Source: DATFVA01 sp963800255
GTDB lineage: Bacteria; Bacteroidota; Ignavibacteria; Ignavibacteriales; Ignavibacteriaceae
NCBI GenBank assembly: GCA_963800255.1
Contig: CAWDAK010000026.1
Span: forward strand, 62,001-126,000
DNA: 64,000 nt
Direction of reading: 5' to 3'
The notes beneath the pieces are model-generated. The model was not told the origin of the DNA and ran no database searches. It saw only the letters and a program-made list of their open reading frames with translations. How positions within the stretch are numbered: position 1 is the first letter of the stretch; each line of letters opens with the position of its first letter. Below are positions 55,632-62,321 of this stretch, one piece after another. Made by a program: the position numbers and the translations under genes.

Positions 55632-56117
55632 ATGAAGTATATAGATTCGAATGGTATGTATCCATGGGATGATCCAAACTATCATTATGATCCAGAAGTG
55701 AAAAGATGGGTATTAAATGAGGTTACGGTAACAGGACAAAACGAGAGTGCATCAATAGGAACATTAATTGCTACTGCATTCACAATTGGAGCTGCTTATG
55801 ACCCTGAACCTTCCTCGAAATTGATCCTTGGGACGGCAGCAATAGTTACAGCAGCTATTATTTATTTTTATAATAATAACAATGTTGATGAAGAACAAAC
55901 GAACCACGATGACTCTGGGAAGGATTCGAAAACTGTAAAGGAAGTTTTAAAGGGTAAAAAAGGATCTATTAAAAATGCGCCTTTGCCTCAAGGAAGCCCC
56001 AGTTGGGAAGATATTCAGGGGAAAAGTATCAAAGAAATAAAAGAGGGTGCTAAAAATAATCTTCCCGGATATAAAACTATTATTAAATTATTAGGTGACC
56101 AAAGGTTCAATAAATAA
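55632..56117 (+). CDS. RHS tip, unit 6: toxin candidate C-terminus
   Basis: The frame is open from about 55213; this ATG is the first internal start. After MKYIDSNGMYPWDDPNYHYD and a hydrophobic segment (TLIATAFTIGAAYDPEPSSK) the tail KKGSIKNAPLPQGSPSWEDI then AKNNLPGYKTIIKLLGDQRF is a module I recognise from the ends of many RHS proteins (GSPSW, PGxKTIxKLL, RF). Its enzymatic activity is not known to me. The next gene is of the type that regularly follows this module. Confidence 0.78.
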   Translation: MKYIDSNGMYPWDDPNYHYDPEVKRWVLNEVTVTGQNESASIGTLIATAFTIGAAYDPEPSSKLILGTAAIVTAAIIYFYNNNNVDEEQTNHDDSGKDSKTVKEVLKGKKGSIKNAPLPQGSPSWEDIQGKSIKEIKEGAKNNLPGYKTIIKLLGDQRFNK

Positions 56118-56128
56118 TAAAAGAGAGA

Positions 56129-56365
56129 ATGGAGATTATGGAAAAATTATTAGTATTCTTAAATAAACTCGAAAAAAATAAAATATTTTTTAATCTTACA
56201 AAAATTAGGGATGGAAGCCTTTTAGTTGAGGTAACCGTCCCAGGGCAAAAATGGGAAATTGAATTTATGGAAGATGGAGAGATTGAGATTGAAAAATTCC
56301 TAAGTGATGGGCGAATATTTGATAAAAGTGAATTGGAAGTATTATTCAAAAATTATTCAGATTAA
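56129..56365 (+). CDS. Immunity-like protein for the unit 6 toxin
   Basis: 78 residues, acidic. VEVTVPGQKWEIEFMEDGEI and EIEKFLSDGRIFD match the small protein family usually found after the GSPSW-type RHS ends. The start could also be the ATG at 56138, which has GGAG close upstream. The 3' end of this gene runs into the truncated unit 7 core, whose ORF overlaps it in another frame. Confidence 0.8.
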   Translation: MEIMEKLLVFLNKLEKNKIFFNLTKIRDGSLLVEVTVPGQKWEIEFMEDGEIEIEKFLSDGRIFDKSELEVLFKNYSD

Positions 56366-57212
56366 TATAAGACAAAATAAAACTGAAAATTTAGTAAATG
56401 CCCAGCATTATTATTCCTTCGGAGGAATTCTGAGGAGCTACGAAACAGGAGGCCTCAGCGGAGAAAGATATAAGTTCACAGGGAAGGAACGTGACACAGA
56501 AACGAACTATGATTATTTCGGTGCCCGTTATTACGACAGCGACCTTGGAAGATGGTTAACACCTGACCCGCTTTCGGATAAATATCCGGGATGGAGCCCG
56601 TATAATTACGGTAGGAATAGCCCAATTCGTTTAATTGATCCAAACGGTGGATATGTGGTTGACGGCAGTAGTTTTATCTTTATGAATGAAGGGGAATTTA
56701 ATCTTAACTTCCCAATTTGGGATAATTTTGGTATCTCTCTAAGACGGGGAGAAACATTGTTCCCAGATAAAACAAGAGAGGTTGCTGCAGACTTTGTGTT
56801 GTCAACAATTGTGGGGGGTGCAATAAAAGGTGCTAATGCTTTATTTGATCTTGCTACTTTTGGCGCTCTTAATACAGATTATGCAGAGAAACACCTTCAG
56901 TGGGAAGCTGAACAAGACGTCGTTGCGGATATAATAGCAGGAAAATCTCAATTGTGTGAAATGTTCAACCTTCCTGAGCTTGATTTATTTGACAAAAATT
57001 GTAATTATCAGCGGTATGGTCGGGGCACTGTTTTAAATATAGATCCAAATTTAATTACACATAGTGCGAATAAAAATAATAAAGTCACTTCCTATGCGAG
57101 GGTGAAATTAGATACTGAAATTAAAAATAAAATCAATGAAAAAAGAAATAAGCGATATGCAAAACAAACTTTTGATCCTTATGATGTTGAAAATGGGAGT
57201 CCCAGCCGATGA
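56304..57212 (+). CDS. RHS tip, unit 7: 5'-truncated core plus toxin candidate
   Basis: RHS similarity begins only at about 56395 (NAQHYYSFGGILRSYETGGL), so this unit lacks the leader and the first 80 or so core codons; the listed start lies inside the preceding immunity gene. The toxin part has a helical region (REVAADFVLSTIVGGAIKGA) and a basic tail (KLDTEIKNKINEKRNKRYAK). Its stop overlaps a lipoprotein gene by 4 nt, so the toxin may act in the periplasm. No family recognised. Confidence 0.72.
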   Translation: MMGEYLIKVNWKYYSKIIQINIRQNKTENLVNAQHYYSFGGILRSYETGGLSGERYKFTGKERDTETNYDYFGARYYDSDLGRWLTPDPLSDKYPGWSPYNYGRNSPIRLIDPNGGYVVDGSSFIFMNEGEFNLNFPIWDNFGISLRRGETLFPDKTREVAADFVLSTIVGGAIKGANALFDLATFGALNTDYAEKHLQWEAEQDVVADIIAGKSQLCEMFNLPELDLFDKNCNYQRYGRGTVLNIDPNLITHSANKNNKVTSYARVKLDTEIKNKINEKRNKRYAKQTFDPYDVENGSPSR

Positions 57213-58102
57213 AAAAATATAAATATTTAATTATTGTTGTTTTCTTAGCAATGAGTGGGTGTGAAGCGCAAAACAACAAAATGCCGGAGCCGGGTCCAAA
57301 TGTTTTATTATATGGAAAGGATTGGTTATCAAGATCCAGGGAGTTAATTGTTTTGGACATCGATAACTTACAAACTTACGATTTTCCAGATCCCGCACAA
57401 TCAGATGATTATAAGTTCTTTAACAGTAATAAAGTGCTTCTAATATCCTATCTTGGGGGTCTATATGGTGATCTGGATTTCTACGATTATGTTGGAGATA
57501 GATCAACCCGATATAAAATAAAGGGATACCAGGAAACTAAAACAACATCATACTTTACTAACTACAAGGATAGTCTGGTGATATATTCTACTTTTTCAGA
57601 TGTTTGCTTCGAGACACTCAAAGGCGACGATATCGATTCACTCAAATTAAATGCATATATGGTGCTGAGAATTATTCCTAATAATAATTGTGTTATAGCT
57701 GTAAGTTATACTCAAAACACCGACCTTAAATATACGTTAGAACCAACAGAATTAGTTTTTGTTGATTTAAAATCGAAAAAGAGATTGAAACCCGATTATA
57801 AACCAATAATGATAGATGATTGGTCTCCGGATGGGAAGAGCTTGCTCGTAAGTGATTCGGTTTATAGAATCTTAAGTTATCCTGATTTTAAGCTTGCACC
57901 ATTAGAGGGACTAAATAATTTGGACAGTATGGTGGCTCAGGGTCCAAAGTATTTGAATGATAGCCTTCTTGTATTCGTAGGTAGAAAGAAAGGGGGTTCG
58001 GAACAACAGCTATATCTCTATAACCTGAAGCAGAGGCGTATAATTAAAAAACTGACTTCGGGAGGAGGGGAGAAGGATTTGTTTGATGTCTTTAGCCAAT
58101 GA
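57209..58102 (+). CDS. Lipoprotein, candidate immunity for unit 7
   Basis: 297 residues with a lipoprotein signal (YLIIVVFLAMSGCEAQ, Cys18). The mature protein has repeated short strands with SPDGKSLLVSDSVYRIL and ELIVLDIDNLQTYDF, suggesting a beta-propeller-like fold. It overlaps the toxin stop by 4 nt and its own stop overlaps the next leader ATG. Scars of its last 60 codons occur at 48351-48543 and 59714-59907, so it has been an immunity module in other units. Confidence 0.78.
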   Translation: MKKYKYLIIVVFLAMSGCEAQNNKMPEPGPNVLLYGKDWLSRSRELIVLDIDNLQTYDFPDPAQSDDYKFFNSNKVLLISYLGGLYGDLDFYDYVGDRSTRYKIKGYQETKTTSYFTNYKDSLVIYSTFSDVCFETLKGDDIDSLKLNAYMVLRIIPNNNCVIAVSYTQNTDLKYTLEPTELVFVDLKSKKRLKPDYKPIMIDDWSPDGKSLLVSDSVYRILSYPDFKLAPLEGLNNLDSMVAQGPKYLNDSLLVFVGRKKGGSEQQLYLYNLKQRRIIKKLTSGGGEKDLFDVFSQ

Positions 58103-58284
58103 CTTCACTTAAAAATCGATTTAGTCAAGTGGAAGCTGGTTTCACAATAATAGAAAACCTTGTAGCAATTATTTTACTAGGGCTGGTTAGTACTATGAGT
58201 ATAATAGTATTTAACCAGCTCTGGGGTAATAAGGCAATTATGCTGAAGAAGGAAGCATTTGTTTATGCATGTCAGGAAATATAA
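58099..58284 (+). CDS. Prepilin-type leader peptide ORF, copy 8 (best preserved)
   Basis: 61 residues: MTSLKNRFSQVEAGFTIIEN, then the helix LVAIILLGLVSTMSIIVF and tail to KKEAFVYACQEI. The site is AG/FTIIE with Glu at +5. ATG overlaps the lipoprotein stop (ATGA). Only the N-terminal helix and about 25 more residues of a pilin-like protein exist; the TAA is followed in the same frame by the RHS core, so a single stop separates leader and core here. Confidence 0.7.
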   Translation: MTSLKNRFSQVEAGFTIIENLVAIILLGLVSTMSIIVFNQLWGNKAIMLKKEAFVYACQEI

Positions 58285-58294
58285 GTAAAAGCAA

Positions 58295-58660
58295 ATGAAT
58301 TTAGCAGTTTATGATATGAATACCGGCCGAGCCAAATATTACAACCTATTCGGGAATGGTACTTTGGGACGGGCTGAAGCTAACTGGGATTCAATCTGGG
58401 TTGAGGATCCGAGGTCTCAGAACCCCGGGTACTGGAGTTATTCAAGAACAGATTCAAGGTATTACTATATTAAGGATCACCTTGGAAGCATCAGAATAAC
58501 CATTGACGAGGCAGGAAATGCAGTTAATGCTCAGGATTATTATTCGTTTGGTGGAATTCTGAGGAGCTACGAAACAGGAGGCCTCAGCGGAGAAAGATAT
58601 AAGTTCACAGGGAAGGAACGTGACACAGAAACGAACTATGATTATTTCGGTGCCCGTTAA
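58295..58660 (+). CDS. RHS tip, unit 8: core fragment ended by a nonsense change
   Basis: 121 residues (LAVYDMNTGRAKYYNLFGNG ... DTETNYDYFGAR). The stop TAA at 58658-58660 replaces the TAT of the GARYYDS motif seen in other units. The first core residues (NEFQLRDNTGRE) are missing through a 20-nt loss at 58300. Confidence 0.78.
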   Translation: MNLAVYDMNTGRAKYYNLFGNGTLGRAEANWDSIWVEDPRSQNPGYWSYSRTDSRYYYIKDHLGSIRITIDEAGNAVNAQDYYSFGGILRSYETGGLSGERYKFTGKERDTETNYDYFGAR

Positions 58661-59278
58661 TACGACAGCAACCTCGGAAGATGGTTAACACCTGATCCGC
58701 TGGCAGATAAATATCCGGGGTGGAGTTCGTATAATTATTGTTTTGATAATCCACTCAAGTTGGTTGATCCAGATGGTAATGGACCTGAATTGGCAGCTGA
58801 CGGCTTATTGCTATTCTGGAAACTGTTGGTGTTACACTTCTTGCCACTGCTGCGATTTTTGATGTGATGGGATTACAGAATAATACAGCTGAGGCAATTA
58901 AATTTGTTGGTAATAATTTAATAAGTGATGGTAGCACGGAAAACCTTGGTATCGTCAAATGGACCAATTTTAACTCCATTCCCAATAACTCAAGGTGAAG
59001 GGATTAATAAAACGACGATTGCACCAGCAGATGCATCAGGTGTCAATGATTCTTCTCCTGATCGTACGGACTTTAAGGTTCCAACGACTTTTAATTCAAG
59101 TAGCAAGCAAACAGCAAAGCAGATCGCTAAATTGTTAGGAATTCCTGCAAGTGAGGCACACGATAAAATCAAGGAAATAAAAGAAATGATCGGAGGCAAC
59201 CCGGATATAAAAATCGATAAAGAGGGTAATATTAAATACATACCTAACACAGGAAAAGATAAAGGGAAAGGAATTTGA
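58661..59278 (+). pseudogene. RHS tip, unit 8: remainder of core and toxin-like C-terminus, several indels
   Basis: The core end (YDSNLGRWLTPDPLADKYPG, then WSSYNYCFDNPLKLVDPDG) is readable after the nonsense codon, then extra bases at about 58800, 58875 and 58925 break the frame. The final part from about 58925 is open: PFPITQGEGINKTTIAPADA, AKQIAKLLGIPASEAHDKIK, and NPDIKIDKEGNIKYIPNTGK. The last segment is the likely toxin; a NPD(I/V)KIDKxGNI motif is common at RHS ends. Confidence 0.7.
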
Positions 59279-59317
59279 TTCTGGAGAAAATATTGAACAA
59301 TATAAGTGAGGTTCCAT

Positions 59318-59716
59318 ATGGTTGAAGTAGATTTAACCTGCTATTTAAAAGGTGATGATATTTCCGATACTGACTTAATTAAAAACACAAGCATAGTAGT
59401 GCATTCTGTGACCGAAAAAGATGTTAAAAACTTAGGTGTATCCTCAAAAAGGTATAGAAAGGTTATAACCGTTATACCTAAGGAGAATAATATTATTGAA
59501 GATGATTATCAAATTTTGATTACTAGATTCGCAACATTTTTTAAGTCAAAATCCAAAGTCATAAAAAGAATTGGCTGTGAGTCTACGGTTTTGCTAATGA
59601 CCGTTAAATATATTGATCAATGTAACCTTGAGTTTAATGATACTATCTTAAAGTTAATTAGTGATTCATTTGACGAATTTTATATCACCTGTTATGAAGT
59701 CGAAACATTTAAATAA
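59318..59716 (+). CDS. Immunity-like protein for unit 8 (intact copy)
   Basis: 132 residues from MVEVDLTCYLKGDDISDTDL. GTGAGGTTCC gives a plausible ribosome site; an in-frame ATG at 59306 is upstream of it. Cytosolic, with VHSVTEKDVKNLGVSSKRYR and SDSFDEFYITCYEVETFK. No family recognised. The unit 1 copy (47954-48353) is frameshifted. Confidence 0.75.
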   Translation: MVEVDLTCYLKGDDISDTDLIKNTSIVVHSVTEKDVKNLGVSSKRYRKVITVIPKENNIIEDDYQILITRFATFFKSKSKVIKRIGCESTVLLMTVKYIDQCNLEFNDTILKLISDSFDEFYITCYEVETFK

Positions 59717-59907
59717 TCTGGATAGTCTGGTGTAGACCCAAATATTTGAATGATAGCCTCCTTGAATTCGTCGGTAAAAAGAAAGGTGGTTCGGAACAGC
59801 AATTATATCTTTATAACCTAAATCAGGAGTTGATAATTAAAAAAGTAACATCCGGAGGTGGGTCCAAGGTCTTATTTGATGTTTTTGACCAAGGAACTAA
59901 ATTGTGA
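59714..59907 (+). pseudogene. 3' scar of a lipoprotein gene like 57209-58102 (second copy)
   Basis: Same remnant as 48351-48543, here less damaged: LNDSLLEFVGKKKGGSEQQL, then YLYNLNQELIIKKVTSGGGS and a stop at 59905. It lies between the unit 8 immunity gene and leader copy 9. Confidence 0.78.
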
Positions 59908-59921
59908 CCCAATTTTTCCAA

Positions 59922-60074
59922 ATGAGCAGTGGTTTCACAATAATAGAAACCCTTGTAGCAATTATCTTACTCGGGCTGGTTAGTACTATGGGTGTAATGG
60001 TATTTAATCAGCTTTGCGGAAATAAGGCAATTATGCTGAACAAGGAAGCATTTGTATATGCAAGCCAGGAATAA
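59922..60074 (+). CDS. Prepilin-type leader peptide ORF, copy 9
   Basis: 50 residues: MSSGFTIIETLVAIILLGLV, then FNQLCGNKAIMLNKEAFVYA and SQE. Nearly identical to copy 2, with which it shares the upstream scar. The stop TAA arises from a one-base loss compared with copies that read SQEIISESK. Confidence 0.65.
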   Translation: MSSGFTIIETLVAIILLGLVSTMGVMVFNQLCGNKAIMLNKEAFVYASQE

Positions 60075-60077
60075 TCA

Positions 60078-60326
60078 TTGAAAGCCAATGAATTTCAACT
60101 ACGGGATAACACAGGCAGAGAATTAGCAGTATATAATATGAATACCGGCAGGGTGAAATACTTACAACCTATTGGAAATGGTGCTCTGGGACGGGCTGAA
60201 GCTAATGGGATTCAATCTGGGTTGAGGATCCGAAATCTCAGAACTCCGGGTACTGGACTTATTCAAGAACAGATTCAAGGTATTACTATATTAAGGATCA
60301 TCTTGGAAGCATCAGAATATCAATAG
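60078..60326 (+). CDS. RHS tip, unit 9: start of core (frame lost after about 25 codons)
   Basis: TTG start, KANEFQLRDNTGRELAVYNM then NTGRVKYL; an extra C near 60161 and losses near 60170 and 60205 shift the frame, so the rest of this ORF is not RHS sequence. The real core resumes in the next feature. Confidence 0.55.
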   Translation: MKANEFQLRDNTGRELAVYNMNTGRVKYLQPIGNGALGRAEANGIQSGLRIRNLRTPGTGLIQEQIQGITILRIILEASEYQ

Positions 60327-60780
60327 ACGAGACAGGAAATGTAGTTAATGCCCAGGATTATTATTCCTTCGGAGGAGTTCTGAGGAGCTACGAAACAGGA
60401 GGCCTCATCGGAGAAAGATATAAGTTCACTGGCAAGGAACGTGACACAGAAACAAACTATGATTATTTCGGTGCCCGTTATTACGACAGCAACCTCGGAA
60501 GATGGTTAACCCCCGACCCCCTTGCAGATAAATATCCGGCGTGGAGCCCGTATAATTATTGTCTCAATAATGCAGTAAGGTTAATCGACCCGGATGGCGA
60601 TTCGGTTTCGGTTATTACCTCGGGTCCGACATATCAGAATACGACAGCGACTATTTTTAACAAAAATAGTCTTGCGGGACATACTGCAATAGATGTAGAC
60701 GGGACAGTATATTCATTTGAGGGAGATGGCACTGGCAAACCTATCCTCTCGATGGATATATCTCTTCTGAGGAAAAAGTG
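60241..60780 (+). pseudogene. RHS tip, unit 9: core end and first half of a papain-like toxin candidate
   Basis: Open frame without a start: TYSRTDSRYYYIKDHLGSIR, SNLGRWLTPDPLADKYPAWS, then after LIDPDGDSVSVIT the sequence SLAGHTAIDVDGTVYSFEGD. The His in GHTAI together with the Cys in the following frame (NTCVTN) fits a permuted NlpC/P60 or LRAT-type fold, found in toxins that cleave peptides or lipids. The frame stops at 60780, where the next one begins. Confidence 0.65.
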
Positions 60781-61128
60781 AGGACTGTAATTAAGCAAAC
60801 AGTGGATGTGGACCAAAATAAAATTCAAGGGGCTTTGGACAACAGGAAAAATGGCAAATATGATATTTCCACGAACACGTGTGTCACAAATACAATGGGT
60901 ATCTTGAGCTCAGGAGGGATTAAATTCAATAAGGCGAATGGAGTAGTCACCCCGGAACAATTTTCAAATGAACTTCAAGGTTCAGGTTATGTTACGGCTG
61001 CATCACGTCATATTTCTGGAATGTCTTCATCCATTATGGGATTAGCTTTATATAGGGTAATGGAGCAGGTATCAAAATTAACCGGGACTAACTTTAACAC
61101 CGCTCCTTTAATAAATAAAAAAGAGTAA
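60778..61128 (+). CDS. Unit 9 toxin candidate, C-terminal half
   Basis: 116 residues beginning in the overlap TGAGG/GTGAGG. YDISTNTCVTNTMGILSSGG supplies the candidate catalytic cysteine; the companion His is in 60241-60780. One inserted or lost base near 60775 probably separates the halves. Its stop overlaps the next ATG by 1 nt. Confidence 0.65.
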   Translation: MRTVIKQTVDVDQNKIQGALDNRKNGKYDISTNTCVTNTMGILSSGGIKFNKANGVVTPEQFSNELQGSGYVTAASRHISGMSSSIMGLALYRVMEQVSKLTGTNFNTAPLINKKE

Positions 61129-61637
61129 TGAATTTACCTAAAGATTATAAACGACGTATTACTGTTGGTGTTTTCTTAATATGCCTTACAGCTTTATTTC
61201 TATATTGGCAATCGAAAGAATTTCTTGCGGATCTGGCAAGAGGCCCAAACCTTTATGAGGAAATACGCTTGCCGATCACATATGAAATAATGGACTCTGT
61301 TTCAGTCGGGTTAGAAAAGTATCGCCATCATTTCGGACATTACCCAAATGTTAGTGGGAAATATTTCCTCGATTCTATAAAACAATATCTTGCCATACCC
61401 GACGTTTACATTTACGCAGATTCTATTGATAAAAATAATGATACAGTCGTGGTACGAAAAAAGGTTGGTGATAAATTTAAGTATGAGACATACGCACACA
61501 CTTATGTTGGAATTGGAACGGAGAAACTCATCCTGGTATATAAAAGGATAAATCCAGATTCCTTTAGATTGTATAGCGTCGGAAAAAATCTAATTGATGA
61601 AGATGGTAAGGGTGATGACGTAGAATTTCAGCCATAA
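61128..61637 (+). CDS. Membrane-anchored immunity-like protein for unit 9
   Basis: 169 residues. One N-terminal membrane helix (ITVGVFLICLTALFLYW, about residues 11-27) and a periplasmic domain. The end, DSFRLYSVGKNLIDEDGKGD, resembles the C-terminal calcium-site loop of GspG-type pseudopilins (YSxGxxxxxGxxDD), but the protein has no prepilin cleavage site. Periplasmic location fits protection from an envelope-acting toxin. A scar of its 3' end occurs at 54876-54955. Confidence 0.72.
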   Translation: MNLPKDYKRRITVGVFLICLTALFLYWQSKEFLADLARGPNLYEEIRLPITYEIMDSVSVGLEKYRHHFGHYPNVSGKYFLDSIKQYLAIPDVYIYADSIDKNNDTVVVRKKVGDKFKYETYAHTYVGIGTEKLILVYKRINPDSFRLYSVGKNLIDEDGKGDDVEFQP

Positions 61638-61644
61638 AAAATTG

Positions 61645-61782
61645 ATGTTAGATATCAAAGATAACTTTAACAATGGTTTCACAATAATAGAAACCCTTGT
61701 AGCAATTATCTTACTCGGGATGGTTAGTACTATGAGTATAATGGTATTTAATCAGCTCTGGGGAAATAAGGCAATTATGTGA
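61645..61782 (+). CDS. Prepilin-type leader peptide ORF, copy 10
   Basis: 45 residues: MLDIKDNFNNGFTIIETLVA then IILLGMVSTMSIMVFNQLWG and a TGA after NKAIM caused by loss of bases (atgtgaag for atgctgaag). The prefix MLDIKDNFNNG is contiguous with the upstream immunity-like gene. Confidence 0.62.
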   Translation: MLDIKDNFNNGFTIIETLVAIILLGMVSTMSIMVFNQLWGNKAIM

Positions 61783-61817
61783 AGAAGGAAGCATTTATGC
61801 AAGTCAGGGAATAATCA

Positions 61818-62321
61818 TTGAAAGCAAATGAATTTCAACTACGGGATAATACAGGAAGAGAACTAGCAGTATATGATATGAACACCGGCAGGATGAAATA
61901 TTACAACCTATATGGAAATGGTTCTCTGGGACGGGCTGAAGCTAAATGGGACTCAATCTGGGTTGAGGATCCGAGGTCTCAGAACCCCGGGTACTGGAGT
62001 TATTCAAGAACAGATTCAAGGTATTACTATATTAAGGATCATCTTGGAAGCATCAGAATAACAATTGACGAGGCAGGAAATGTAGTTAATGCCCAGGATT
62101 ATTATTCGTTTGGAAGTATCCTCAGAAGTTATGATTTTATTAGCAAGTTAGACGGAGTATTAAAGAACTCATATGGATTTCGAATTGTAAGCGAAGATTC
62201 GAATAAATTCCATTTTCTTAACCTTGCCATTTGGGATTTATTCTCAAGACATGAAACACCACGTCGGTGCGATGGATCTAGGGGGGTGAAGGGTGGGTGG
62301 TATATCACGATGTTCTATTGA
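61818..62321 (+). CDS. RHS tip, unit 10: core cut short by divergent sequence and a repeat array
   Basis: The core runs from KANEFQLRDNTGRELAVYDM to QDYYSFGSILRSY (about 62132) and then changes abruptly to DFISKLDGVLKNSYGFRIVS and WDLFSRH, unlike any other unit. The last 20 codons come from the tandem repeat array that starts at 62261. The rest of the core, toxin and immunity are missing, so this is the right-hand boundary of the island. Confidence 0.75.
   Translation: MKANEFQLRDNTGRELAVYDMNTGRMKYYNLYGNGSLGRAEAKWDSIWVEDPRSQNPGYWSYSRTDSRYYYIKDHLGSIRITIDEAGNVVNAQDYYSFGSILRSYDFISKLDGVLKNSYGFRIVSEDSNKFHFLNLAIWDLFSRHETPRRCDGSRGVKGGWYITMFY

Noticed and set aside
46780..61782. Leaders as functional type IV pilins
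   Set aside because: Only the N-terminal helix is present in every copy; no pilin globular domain, prepilin peptidase or assembly gene is in the window.
45748..62321. Island as an insertion sequence or transposon array
   Set aside because: No transposase ORF, no terminal inverted repeats and no target-site duplications were seen; the repeats are coding RHS and pilin sequence.
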